This document shows, piece after piece, positions 11,868 to 24,102 of a stretch of 64,000 nt of DNA (position 1 is its first letter; each line of letters opens with the position of its first letter). The position numbers and the translations under genes are program-made. Below the pieces are notes generated by a model. That model did no database searches. It was not told the origin of the DNA and saw nothing but the letters and a program-made list of their open reading frames with translations. Source of the DNA: Hypomyces perniciosus (lineage: Eukaryota > Ascomycota > Sordariomycetes > Hypocreales > Hypocreaceae); the NCBI GenBank assembly GCA_008477525.1, contig SPDT01000006.1, positions 2,011,501 through 2,075,500 of the forward strand. The letters are read 5' to 3'.

Positions 11868-13725
11868 AGTCGGGACCAATCACCTTCTCGACTCACGCCA
11901 TGCAGTCTCTTATCTCGAACCGACTGAATTCCGCTGCAGGCATGATAGAATGAACCAGCTTGTCATCTCACATGTTGGGCATCAAGTGGGCGAGGCACTA
12001 CCCGCCTCAAACCTACGACGCGAGAGACGAGTGTTGTAAAGATGAAGGACCCAGCCACAAACACGACTTGAGACATGTTTACTCATGAGCTTGTGATAGA
12101 CACCGGGCGAAAAGGCCCGAGTTGGCGGTTGTGAAATTCCAGTGGGCGGAGATAATTATCGAGATCTGATGCATCACTCAGATGGGGTTGCATCAGCTCT
12201 CCTAAAGAAGACGCCACCAGCTTGGTGGCGTTGGGTGATGGATGATGAAACGGGTTGATTGGAACCTTTCTTCTCGCTGAATTCCATAGTTAATTAAAGG
12301 GAACAAATACATGACCGCAGTTCTCACCATCTCCGTGGTTGAATGTCTGAATTTGGTGGCTGTTCGCTGATAGTCTGTGACAACTCCTGGGATCCTGACA
12401 TCGATGTGAAACACACTTGGGTGCTAACGCCACCTCTCTCACCTCCTCATAGAGTACAGATCTGATGCTGATGTGTGAGACAGCCAAGGTGCCGCACTAT
12501 CAAGAAGACCGATTCATAGCTGCGACACAACAATACGAGACGGTCTCAGGTTAAGACCGAGTTGGTAGTATTTCCTCCTCCGTCGTAAACTTGGTCAAAT
12601 CCTAACGAGGAGATGTTTCGTCCGCTGCGAACACCACGGGCCGGAAGAAACGACGGTGATTACTTCGTATACTGTATCTATATGTGAAGGGTTTTTAGTA
12701 GGCGAGCGTACGGAGCGCGGAGTATTTAATAAGAGCTCGGGACTTTGATCGCTTTCGCTCGGTTGATATCGTTGTAGGGCGGTCTGAAGCAGCAGAGCTC
12801 TGGTAGTTCTTGCGCTGTTATGCTTTTTGATCCTTTTTTTTTGCCGACATTCTTTAGTGCTCTCATTTATTTCTTTGTGACTAGGTACCTACCTATTTTG
12901 TTTTCTTTGCTGTTCATCATCAGCGTCAGTCATCAATCATTTTCTGAACAGTGCCTCTCCTCCGAGTTTAAATTCGGAACTTTTCCCTCGACTCATCATT
13001 TAGCTTTGACAGCGTCAACGTTCTTTTTTTCAACTCAACCTTTTCTTCTTTCTTTTTCTTTTTAGACCTTCGCTCAATATCGCCCCAAAGATATTTGTCG
13101 TCCCGTCGTTTCCTTCATCTCGACCAGCCGTGATTTGTTGCCGCGCGCCACAAACCCGCTTGTCTCTGCAGCCTCCATCACTCGTCACTCATATCATCAC
13201 TCTCGTCACGATCAGCACCAATCGCTCCCCAGCCTCGGGCGCTTCCCGCGGACCTGGTTTGCGGGACGTGTTTGACACGTGGGGAAGCCGACGGGTACGG
13301 AGTATTACTTTGTGAAAAAGGCCGAGTTGTCCTTGTGGTGAAATTACTCCTATAAGAAGGTAGCCAGCCTATTACGACCCGTTCGGGGCATCGAGTGCTG
13401 ACAGTTGCGTCAGTCCGGAGCAGATCGTGCGTCCGTCCGAGGCGGATTCAACTCATCAATCTGATCGGTTCGTTGTCGACAACGATTCGCTCGGGCTGTT
13501 CGTCCGAACTCTCCGCGTGTCAAAGTCGAGCATACCTACTCCTTAGTATCTGCATTCCTTTCCATTTCGGGGGTTCGTTCTGCAGCTCAACTCGCATTCC
13601 GGAGCTAAGGAAAAGTAATCACCGAAGCTGGCTGGCTGGCTTGCTGGCTCCTCTGGACAGACGACAGACACACGCACACCACACATTCCTCCGCATAATA
13701 GCACTGCTAATAGTAAATAATAATC
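11868..13725. other. Long intergenic region and NAD kinase leader
   Basis: This is 1.86 kb without a supportable gene. The right-hand part (about 12750-13725) is rich in T and CT tracts and looks like a long promoter and 5' leader for the NAD kinase. ATG-initiated upstream frames at 12820 (81 codons) and 13130 (61 codons) lie in it. TACGGAGTA-like motifs occur near 12710 and 13294. The left part probably holds the rrp46 3' UTR. Confidence 0.5.
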
Positions 13726-14072
13726 ATGGCGTCCGTCACATCGCCTTCCACAAATCTCCGCCCTACCCTTGGCGGAGATCGAGCTGGCCGTGCTCCGGCT
13801 GACGTTATTAATCCTGATAAGTCCGCTGTTGACCGCCGCCCCAGGTCTTCAGCGGGCCTTCATAATCTGTCCATAAGCGTCACCAAGGCATCGCAATATG
13901 AAGTGGACTCGAAAACCCCGTCCACGGCCATCCCTGCGCTAGGAGGAACGTCGTCTTCGTCTTCGTCTTCGTCGTCGTTGTTGCCGTCTGTTTCCTCGGA
14001 CTCCGACACATCATCAACAGTGGACCTCGGCGTTTCTCAGCTACCTCAGCATCCTCAGCAACCTCAGCAACC

Positions 14073-14111
<39 letters not shown>

Positions 14112-15666
14112 CCAGCAACGCGCTTCCCGCGACTTGGTCCCCCGCCAAACCCTCATCAAGGCTCTGGCCTCCTCTGTCCCCGTCTCGCGATCCAAGAAAC
14201 CCAAGGCCCTCTCTCTCAACGACATGTTATTCCCTCACAGCGGTGCTGGTGCTGGCACTGGCACCTCTACTGGCGCATCGTCCTCGTCAGCCGCCGCAAG
14301 CCCACACCAGCTTGCCCATGCGCTGCAGGACCTGGTTAAGCGGCGATCTACACCAACCACCGCAATCAACAGCCTGCTGTCGCCCTGTTTCTACCACCAG
14401 CGATTTGACGATGCTGTCGATATCGACAAGCTCCTCGAGGAAATCAAAAATGACGAGTCCATGTCGCATTCACGCCTCGTCCAGACCGCGACAAGTGTCC
14501 GCGAGGTCTCCAAGCAGCTACAGCGCCGGCCCATCAAGCGTGCCGTGCGCAATGTCATGATTGTCACCAAGGCGCGTGATAACCAACTTGTTTATCTCAC
14601 CAGGGAGCTGGCCACCTGGCTCCTGCAAACCCCGCGCTATGGATCTGATGTTGGCGTCAATGTCTATGTAGATGCCAAATTGCGCAATTCCAAGCGCTTC
14701 AACGCTGCCGCCATCCTCGCCCAAGACGACCGCTTCGAGCACATGCTCAAGTACTGGACCCCGGATCTGTGCTGGAGTCAGCCTGAGAAGTTTGATCTTG
14801 TCCTCACCCTCGGCGGCGACGGCACAGTTCTCTTCACCTCATGGCTTTTCCAGCGCATCGTCCCGCCCGTCCTGTCCTTCAGCCTCGGCAGTCTCGGCTT
14901 CATGACCACGTTCGAATTTGAGCACTACAAGAAGCATCTCAACCGCGTCATGGGCGACGACGGCATGAAGATCAACCTCCGCATGCGCTTCACCTGCACC
15001 GTCTGGCGCGAAGCCTCCAAATCCAGCCCCATGGACGAAGGCGAGCAGTTCGAGGTCCTCAACGAGCTCGTCATTGACCGCGGGCCATCACCCTATGTCT
15101 CCAACCTGGAGCTCTACGGCGACGACGAGCTCCTCACCGTCGTCCAGGCTGACGGCTGCATCTTCTCCACGCCCACTGGCTCAACCGCCTACTCCCTCTC
15201 TGCCGGCGGCTCCCTCGTCCACCCAGACATCCCCGCCATTCTTCTCACCCCCATCTGCCCTCACACACTCTCCTTCCGCCCCATGGTCCTCTCCGACACC
15301 ATGGCCCTGCGCGTAGCCATCCCGCGCAACTCCCGCGCCACCGCCTACTGCGCCTTCGACGGCAAAGGCCGCATCGAGCTCCGACAGGGCGACCACGTCA
15401 CCATCACCGCGTCGCAGTACCCTTTCCCCACCGTCACCCGCACCGACACCGAGTGGTTCGACAGCGTCAGCCGCACTCTGCGATGGAACGTGCGCGCCGC
15501 TGCCCAGAAGCCCTTTGACGCCTCAGGGTTATCGTCTGAAGCCGGCGAGGACGACGACGACGACGCCAGCTGGGACATTGATACAGATAGTGCGTACTAT
15601 GCCAGTGAGGAGGGCAGTGCGGCTGCCAGTCCCGTCAGGAGACAGATGAGCATGTTGGGACTATGA
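13726..15666 (+). CDS. NAD+ kinase (ATP-NAD kinase family)
   Basis: This is a single-exon protein of 646 residues. NAD kinase phosphorylates NAD to NADP and so supplies NADPH for biosynthesis and redox defence. The catalytic domain occupies about residues 270-600. It has the hallmark GGDG at 363-366 (LGGDGTVLFTSWLFQ), the strand GSLGFMTTFEFE, and the substrate-binding loop STPTGSTAYSLSAGG with PHTLSFRP downstream. The first 260 residues are low complexity, with Ser runs and 13 consecutive His at residues 117-129. The acidic C-terminal tail contains a run of five Asp. There is no obvious mitochondrial presequence, so a cytosolic Utr1-like enzyme is more likely than a Pos5-like one. The third codon positions are strongly C-biased in the catalytic part, suggesting good expression. 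Confidence 0.95.
14074..14112 (+). repeat. CAT microsatellite encoding 13 histidines
   Basis: Twelve CAT codons plus one CAC give a poly-histidine run inside the disordered N-terminus of the NAD kinase. Such tracts are length-variable by slippage. It could bind metal, but this is speculative. Confidence 0.95.
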
Positions 15667-16440
15667 TGTCTCACTCTCACACATATACATACTCTTATCA
15701 GACATGACTCGGATTCTGCCTCTCTTTCTTCTTTCATCTCTTCTTTTTCTATTTCTTCATGTAGTATATACACCTTTGTTTTTTGACAGAGAGAGATATG
15801 GGGCATAATATTTAGTTAGGAGTTTTAGGCGTTGAAATGAACAAGGAGGGGAAAGGGGACCATTTTTGTCACAGCCCTTGAGGTTCCTTGCTAGAAGCAT
15901 CAGCATGAGGAACGATCCAGGGCGACTTGCGCGTCGTCGTCATACATCAAGTAGAAACACACACAAGAGCCATTACCATAAGTTCATCACTTCAAAGTAC
16001 CAAGGCAATAAATAGTAAATGTGGGCACGTTTCAATTGCTTTGCAGCTTCGTATAAGACCTGTATCAATCAACACTGGTCTTCTACTACACCCGCACCAC
16101 CTTGCGCCAAAAATAACAACAACAAAAAAACAACATCTGCTGAAGTGTACAAAGCCACACATGCGTGCCTATCCAGATTTTCTTTTACCAATCCAACCAT
16201 AAGACCAGGACGTCAAGAAAATGACCCTCCATCCCCCATATCCCCCTGCCGCCCCAGGAATGCGAGAAAATAGAGACGAACTCCTCTCTTCCCACCCAAA
16301 CAAAAAAAAAAGGAAATCTTAAACCAACAAGCCGCCAAGCCCATTTCCCCCAGTCGTTAGAATAAAAGAAAAATCCAATAACATCGTGTCTTCATGCAAG
16401 TAGTACAAAGGAAACAAACTTGCTGCTCATAGCATCGTCT
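15667..16440. other. Convergent 3' intergenic region
   Basis: This lies between the NAD kinase stop and the stop of the homeobox gene. It is AT-rich with T-rich and A-rich tracts, consistent with two 3' UTRs. No gene is visible. Confidence 0.6.
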
Positions 16441-18482
16441 TCACCTCCATGCACCCTGACTCAAGGAAAGCAGTCCTGCTACACAATCCATGTCGCCCTT
16501 CTTGCTGGGGCTGATGGAGCCCCGCATAAATTTGCCAACATCATCGTCCCGTCGTGTGTCCGTCTTGCTCTCTGGGTCTCGGAAAATCTCAACACCAGCC
16601 TTTGTCAGAGTGCGAGACTCTGATGGCATGGTGTTTGCACGATTGCTAAGGAAAGACGGACTCTTCTGATCCTGAAAAACTCGGCCCAGTCGTCGCGGAT
16701 TCTGTGCTTTGAGAGGGCTGCCAGGCAGTAGTCGTCGGTGACTATCGTGTGAATGTCCATCCGAGTCGGGGCTCCAGTTCTCTTTGTCCGAGTCGGTCGG
16801 GGAGACGAGCATCGAAACGTTCAGCTTGCCGCAGTGCGAGTCCCGTAGCTTCTCTGAATCTCCCACTACTGTCTCTAATCGTGCGACACTGGAGCTAGTC
16901 CGGCTCAGCTTGGGCTTCTTGACTTGACGGGGCTGCGATAGCTTTGATAAGGGCGCGTTACGCTTAGTTCCACTGGGTTGCAAAATTCCACTTGTAGACC
17001 GCAGCAAGCTAATGGCGGCAATAGCAGAGCCATTCGACTCGTGTTCAGCCTGAGCTGTCAGCTCATCTCGTATATCTGCATCCGCACATAGTTCCCAGGC
17101 GTGGACATCACGGGATCGACCTCGAATGAGTCGTGGCGGGAGTGAGCTAGTTAGGGTTGAGATAGGAGGCAACGTAATGGTAGGGAGTGCACTATGACTC
17201 CGCTGGAAGATTCGTTGACGGGTCTGAGGAAACGAAGGCAACGTGGATGATGGCCTTGAGGGGGTGACCAGAGTTGGGGAAGTCACATTGGGAACTAGTT
17301 CAGCCTTGCCTTCAAGAGACAATGAGAGCCGTATGTGAGACTGGCTCGCTCTCTGAGATGTGGTAGAAGAGCAAGATGACGGGGGAAAAGGTTCAAATCT
17401 GCCACGACAGTTAGTAAAAAATCGGCAATAGTATCCAGGCACGGTCTTACCTGAAAGAGTCATCGCCGCCACGTGAGAACGTAGATGGCGTTGAGAAAGA
17501 GCTGCCGAGGTTCCATCGGTTCGCCAGATATCCTACGGAGCTTGAGAAGGATTGTGATAAATGAGAGCCATCTTGGGAGTCTTGGGAGGATGAGAACTCT
17601 GGGCGCTGTGGTGTTACGAGGGACTGGCTGCTCGCATGGGAGTGTTGGCTGGTAAAGCGCGGCGTGGCATGGACAGCATCTGAGTTTGGCTGAGAGCGTA
17701 TGGGACTGACGGGAGCCCGGGGCGATGTGGGAGCATGATCGACAATGGCTTGGGAGACAGCCGGGTCGGAGGCAGGGAAAGTCTTGTCGGGTTCGGCGAT
17801 GACACTTCGGGACGTGACAGGATCTGATGAGATGCTGTGCATGCCGCCGAAGCGGAGGGCCGCCAACTCTTGCGGGGATAGAGGACGCGATTTTCGCCTG
17901 TCATTTTGTCGTCGGTTTTGGAACCAGATCTATGATGGATTGAATGTAAGCATTTATGCCTTGATGAACATTGTGCACAAAATGCATTGGACGCGATGGC
18001 CACCGGCAATCTAAGCTGGGGCCATGGGTTTAAGATATTTTAGGACTTGTGTGATGTACCTGGACCTCTTTCTCATTAAGCGAGACGCGGTTTACGATTT
18101 CAAGACGCGCTTGCTTATCAGGCTTCGGGTTAATTGAGTACGCATCTTCGAGAATCAGCTTGTCTTTGGTCCTGCACACACAACAACCATTAGTTAGTGT
18201 CTGATAGTCAATGCCCAGTCTCCATAGCATCTGTCGCGGCCCAATTGAGGCTTTAGCGAACCCATAGGACGTCCAATGCACGTACGCAGTTCGTTTCCTC
18301 TTCCCTTTGGGGTGTTTCTCGGTGGCGGGGTTAGGGCCTGAGGGCAGCGGGCTCTCTGTCAGACGGGGAAGAGATTCGGAAACTGAAGAGGCGGTGGCAT
18401 AATGGCTTGGTGATGGCGAGCTGATGGGCTGCTGCTGCTCGGCCGAGAGGGCGGCGGGCGGCGGAGGAGAAACCGTCGACAT
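16441..18482 (-). CDS. Homeobox transcription factor
   Basis: Four exons read 18482-18286, 18171-18060, 17929-17451 and 17398-16441, giving 581 residues. The homeodomain spans about residues 60-118 and is split over three exons. The N-terminal arm is KGKRKRT, helix 1 follows with LILEDAY, then NPKPDK, and helix 3 carries IWFQNRRQNDRR at 104-115. The exact WFQNRR motif shows a DNA-binding nuclear regulator. The remainder is Ser/Pro-rich and disordered, with a SDKENWSPDS stretch and many Ser-Pro sites. All three introns have GT-AG borders and keep frame. I chose the ATG at 18482 (context CCGCCATGTC). An in-frame ATG at 18677 would add a Leu/Arg-rich 65-residue extension that could mimic a presequence but looks like leader. 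Fungal relatives control conidiation and hyphal development. I do not assign a specific ortholog. Confidence 0.9.
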
Positions 18483-18735
18483 GGCGGGGGGCGAGAGATA
18501 GAGAGATAGAGGATTGATCGTGGAGGAGTCGAGGGTCAATGTGGGAGGAGGAGAGGCATTACTGTGCTTCCGAGTCGTAGGCACAGCACAGCAAGACAGA
18601 GAACGAGGATTGAGTCGGGAGAGAAGAGAATCAAGATGCAAGAATAAAGTCGCTGCAAAAAGCCGACGTGTTGGCAAGAGGGAGAAAAGACGCTGCGTGG
18701 TTGGCGCGGACGTGCAGAGGCGGTGGAAGAGGAAT

Positions 18736-18755
18736 GGTCAGGTCAGGTCAGGTCA
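18736..18755. repeat. Pentanucleotide tandem repeat (GGTCA)x4
   Basis: Four perfect GGTCA copies lie about 250 bp upstream of the homeobox start codon. Direct GGTCA half-sites could serve as regulator sites, but this is speculation. Confidence 0.85.
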
Positions 18756-19919
18756 GCGTGCATTTCGCAGGCGCCAGGACCTGAGGTGATCAGTGAGAAG
18801 CGAGACGGAGGGCCCTGGTTAAGCTCGCCCCTCCAACTTGGCACAAATTGATCCGCGTCTGCTCCATTTACGGCAAATCACGTCGCGCGCCTGTCGTTGA
18901 GATGGCCAAATACGGAAACATGTCAACACGCGTTGCACGTGCATGGGTTCATCGAAACTTTTTTTTCTCTCACTCAAACGCCGATATTTACATGCTGGTG
19001 CATGTCACGTACTCGATACCTGGCATACCAGCCTCTCTTCTTGTTCCTGCTGCGACGCTGCCCTGCTACTCCGCACGGCATGGGTTCTTTTTTGCGGACA
19101 CCTAGATAGTATTGTCCGCGAGTTGTTGATGTTGTTGTTTACTGACTAAGTTCAGTCAGTATCTCAGTCGTCCTGCGCTAGTAAATAAACACTTCAATCG
19201 ACTCGCACATTGCATTCCAGCGTCTGTCTCGTCCGCCATGGCGCGTGTCTAGTATCCCATTTAAGGCTGATTATCGCTAAAAGGGTACTTTGCTGCAAGC
19301 ATTCAAACTTGTACTCGGTACCCCGGACGTTGGCGCTCCACCAAAATACTGCAGTGGGGCTTCACGCCCAGCCCCCTGCCTGGTGGGAGCCGCCACGTTG
19401 TAAATGTACTAACTCTTAGGTTGTCAGAGAAGCCGCCCTGATGCGACAAGTACGCGCGTTGGTCTGGTCCCATGGAGGGGTTTGGCAGATGTCTCCGAGT
19501 AATTGGCAGTACATAATCGAATGCATACTCCTTCCGTAGTATCAGCAAGTTTATTTGATGGACATGAGGTATTCATTGCATTAGTACGAAGTGGTACGAG
19601 CAGCAGCATTTCTGACCTTCGTAAATATAACAGATAGTACGACATAACGCATAGTACATACTAAGGTATGCATGCATTGTGCGATGCATGTAGGGCCTTC
19701 AAGGCCGTTTACGTGTGTGCTGGCCCTGCGTGCATACTACATACACCTACAGCTATGTACATGCATCCCAGCCACACCTTTTGGCTCACCGCAGTAACGA
19801 ACCACGCGAGAGTGAGAAAAATGCAACGTACGGACCTGTACTCCGTACCTAGGCTTTAGCATATCGTGATGTCAATGGATGGCGAAAAGTGTCAACGGGG
19901 TGGTCCTTGCAGCACTAAA

Positions 19920-19920
<1 letters not shown>

Positions 19921-19948
<28 letters not shown>
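19921..19948. repeat. ACAT tetranucleotide microsatellite
   Basis: About seven perfect ACAT units lie in the intergenic DNA between the homeobox and Ran genes. No coding role is apparent. Confidence 0.95.
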
Positions 19949-19950
<2 letters not shown>

Positions 19951-20855
19951 CCAGCCAAGTCAGGTATTCTAATCATTTCAAACCAGTTCAGTAATTTCGA
20001 GCTGGTATTCCAGGACGCTTCTCAAGTTGATTAATTGAACGCGTGAACTCGATTGGACGGATTACAAAACCCGTTTATGTGTCATAGGTCCCCCGTCGAC
20101 ATAGAAACTATGTGGAATGCAATCAATCGATCGATCATTAATATTCTTCCCGCATATCAGGGATGTCTTTCCCTCCAATGTTGTCACGAGAGAATCACAT
20201 TGTTTATTAGCTTATAAAAAAAGAGAAGCACATACCAATAAACAATGCGTTAAACACATCTTTCTATCCACGACAACTGTTTACCTCCAGTAACGTCACG
20301 CCAACTCATCCACGCACGCAATCATACCAGGACAGCAACCGCTATGTGATAATGAGAGTGGCGTCATCAGTCCTATTGATAAAGCCTAAATCCTGTGAGG
20401 GGGCGTTGGTTGGGATAATGATGTAGGTTTTTCGTCACAGACATCACTCTTTAAATGCCTTGTGGTTATGAGTTACGCACTCCTTAGTGCTCCGTACTTG
20501 GGCGCTGTCACCATTCATCCGGTAGTACATGCATGAGTTGCCAGAGTTGTTCGGCTGCCATTTTAGGTACCATGTTTTTGACTCAGGACCAAACTTCCAA
20601 GCACATGCAATGAGTGGGTTCTGTCGAGCCAGGGGGTTGCAGAACTGGCAATACGTAGATGGTCGTCTTTAATATGAAGTCTAGCTAAGGTGGATTTGCT
20701 GCTCCCTGCAGCGACGCCTGAAAAATTCTACCCCAAAGAGGTATCAAGGACAATACAATGCCCTCTCCAATCACCCTTCATTTATCATAAATGTCATCCC
20801 GGCCCCAGTGTCACCTAATAAAAAACTCTCTTTTTCCCGCTATTGTCCGACTCAT

Positions 20856-21804
<949 letters not shown>

Positions 21805-22844
21805 CTTGAGGGCTCGATGTGACAGCGACGAGAGGAAGTGATGTAAACAAGCGGGGTGCTGCGAGATGGCGTTAGCCCTTTATTCTAAACTGTCCTTAGC
21901 GAAGAACAACTCTGTTGTAGGGCGCAAAGAGACGGTCGCAGCGGATAGCAGAGGCTGACAATACCTTCAGGAATTTTTCGACGGACGCGAATGTGGTGTG
22001 AACGTCGAAAGTTGCACCGGGATGGCCGTGGACCTGAGTCTTTTGAAGGTGGCGGGGGGGAAATGGGTGGGACGGTAAGAGAGAGCACGGCCTGCCTCGC
22101 TCATCATCAAGCGAAAAATTCAGTCGCCAGGGGTGGGCTTGCCTGCACGTGACATCACCGCCTGCACGGACAAAGAGAGCCCCTCCTTCATCCCAAGAGC
22201 AGGGTTTCACAGAGGGAGAGCATCGGCAGTAAATTTTCTTTCACTGCTAGTTTGCTATTAGACCGCCTACCAATTCAAGACGCTGGCGTTTTCGTTAGCA
22301 GCTCTTCGTCTCACCGGAACAGTGCACCAAGCATTACTACTAATAGTAGTAGTACTTCGTAGTACTACTCCCTATCAAGCTTCTCAGCGCTAATACTGCA
22401 GGATCCGCGAAGGTGCGGTGTACAATATCTCCAGTATTAATCCACTGGCTATTAGGCATCGTCATATTTGTCATCAGAAGGCTATTATCAAAGCTCCTGT
22501 TATGTCTTAATGACCGAGTTACTACCTACTACTACTACTTCGTAGTAGGTACCTCTATGTCAATGCTGTCCATGTCCTCCCTGAATTGGTCTGCAGGCTT
22601 GACGCTGCTACTTCTGACGTAGTGCATCATTACCCGCTACGCCTTGTTGTCAACCCTCTTTTCGATGCCTGATCCCAAGCATTTTACCCGCCCCTGCCTG
22701 TTTGTTCTTCTGCGCTGTGGCTTATGAATTGTGCGTGAGTGACGGTGTCGACGAGAACCAATAGCCCACACTTTTCACCCGGTTGCCTCTGCCCAACTGA
22801 AGTCGCGTATGCACCGAGGCGGGCATCTCCTCGTGATATGAACG
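21805..22844. other. Ran promoter and Nas2 3' region
   Basis: No gene is visible. Two short inverted repeats built on TAG/TAC triplets lie at about 22337-22376 and 22523-22551. They are separated by a stretch containing no coherent frame. Confidence 0.55.
22523..22551. repeat. Inverted repeat with 10-bp arms
   Basis: TACCTACTAC (22523-22532) and GTAGTAGGTA (22542-22551) are perfect reverse complements around a 9-nt spacer. A similar, less regular structure with AGTAGTAC/GTACTACT arms lies near 22340-22376. Either could form a cruciform or RNA hairpin. No T run follows, so this is not a bacterial-type terminator. Confidence 0.8.
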
Positions 22845-23727
22845 TTACAGAGGCAAGATGTGGCAGCCCAACATCCCTCTTCCACCCCAATCTTTCCTCG
22901 GAGTTAGTGTCAAGCGCAGCTCCTGGCAGCGAGCCACTCCGGTTGGTCGAGATACTTTCATAAAGATATTACCCTTTCGTTTAAGTTAGAAGTCAGAACC
23001 CGAGCCTAGACTCAGTCGGTGTGCTAAACGTACCCCTTCATTGCCCTGGACACACTCGGCCAACTTTTTGAGGTTGTCGTGGTTAGAGCGGTTAACATAT
23101 CCGAAGTTGCGGATTTCATCACCGGGTTTCAAGCCAGCTTGCTCAGCAGGACCGCCTGGTGCTACAGCATTGACTTTTGCGAATGGTTCATCCAAGGCCT
23201 CAGATTGTGAGTCAGGGAGGATAGATGATGATTCGGCGTTGCCACCTGGAGTCAGGGTATCACCACTGCTTTCGATATTCGCAAAGTGCTCGTGAAGAAA
23301 CTTCTCTATAACTGTCATCAGGTCCTTGTAGTCGTTGCGTAGCCGGATTATCCGCGCTCTTGTTGTTCGAACTGCGCCATGTCAGGACTCAAGTCAAGCA
23401 GAGATTCTGGTATTATATACTTTGAGCAACATCAAGATCTGCTCGAGGGAAACCATCTCTCGTCAGAAGCGACGTGTTCATATCTACTCCATGCTACCGT
23501 CTGATTAGTCCAGGCGGACCAAGCCGTGCCATTTCCAGCGGCTATACACGCACCGATTCGAGAACACTCCCCAGAGCCTTCAGCTCTTCCTCCAGGTTGT
23601 CTTTCTTCCTCTGCAGTTCTGTGAAGCTAAGCTGCCCCGCGATGCCATTCACGGCAGCGGAATTAGTAGTTGGCCCTGAGGGCACGGTGGGCGCATGAAG
23701 GTTATCCATCCTGAGAGGTAGGCCCAT
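22845..23727 (-). CDS. nas2: 26S proteasome assembly chaperone Nas2 (PSMD9/p27)
   Basis: Four exons (23727-23554, 23493-23421, 23371-23034, 22973-22845) encode 237 residues. Nas2 binds the C-terminus of Rpt5 and guides assembly of the 19S base of the 26S proteasome. The N-terminal coiled-coil is seen as ELQRKKDNLEEELKALGSVL, followed by the family hallmark GVDMNTSLLTRDGFPRADLD and the helix TTRARIIRLRNDYKDLM. A PDZ domain follows at about 125-215, with AKVNAVAPGGPAEQAGLKPGDE. The last exon gives a conserved end, PRKDWGGRGMLGCHI. All splice sites are GT-AG and keep frame, and the last intron is 60 nt with a CTAAC branch site. The ATG at 23727 is used here. A second ATG six codons on (23709) is equally plausible. 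The gene is divergent from the PWI gene. Confidence 0.95.
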
Positions 23728-24102
23728 ACTATTGCGTAGATTTTGGGAACAGGAAGAAGTGCACCTTCGTAATGTGCATGATATGGAGATTGAATGGAGT
23801 GGCCCAGAAGAACGTCTAGGCGGCCATCATTGCGAAGCCGCGGGGTCCAGTTAGCAGTACACTCGCTAGAACAGCTGGAGCGTCGTAACCTGTACGGAGT
23901 ACAGTGAGAGGTACTACTACCTGTAGTACCTGTATGGAACTGTGGACCTATGGTGAGGTACTGCGGAATTGGCCCGTGCGCCTCTCAGCACCTCCGCCAT
24001 TTTCAACTGCTGGTCAGCGCAAGACGTCACTTTTCATTTTCACACACACTCTTCCTCAGCAGACGCGTTTTTGGTCACCCTCACATCGCGAATTTGGCCG
24101 CC
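23728..24102. promoter_or_regulatory. Bidirectional promoter between nas2 and the PWI gene
   Basis: These 375 bp lie between two divergent start codons. One TACGGAGTAC motif (about 23893) and short GTACTACTAC runs are the only notable elements. The right side is CT-rich, as expected for a leader. Confidence 0.55.

Larger units (their letters stand above)
18483..20855. other. Intergenic region upstream of the homeobox gene
   Basis: This 2.37 kb holds the homeobox promoter on its left and the Ran 3' UTR on its right. I see no gene. It contains a fourfold GGTCA repeat (18736-18755), an ACAT microsatellite (19921-19948) and TACTCCGTAC motifs near 19838 and 20490. Confidence 0.55.

Noticed and set aside
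18483..18677. N-terminal extension of the homeobox protein from an upstream in-frame ATG
   Set aside because: Composition resembles leader sequence, and the ATG at 18482 has a better context and starts the disordered N-terminus expected of such factors.
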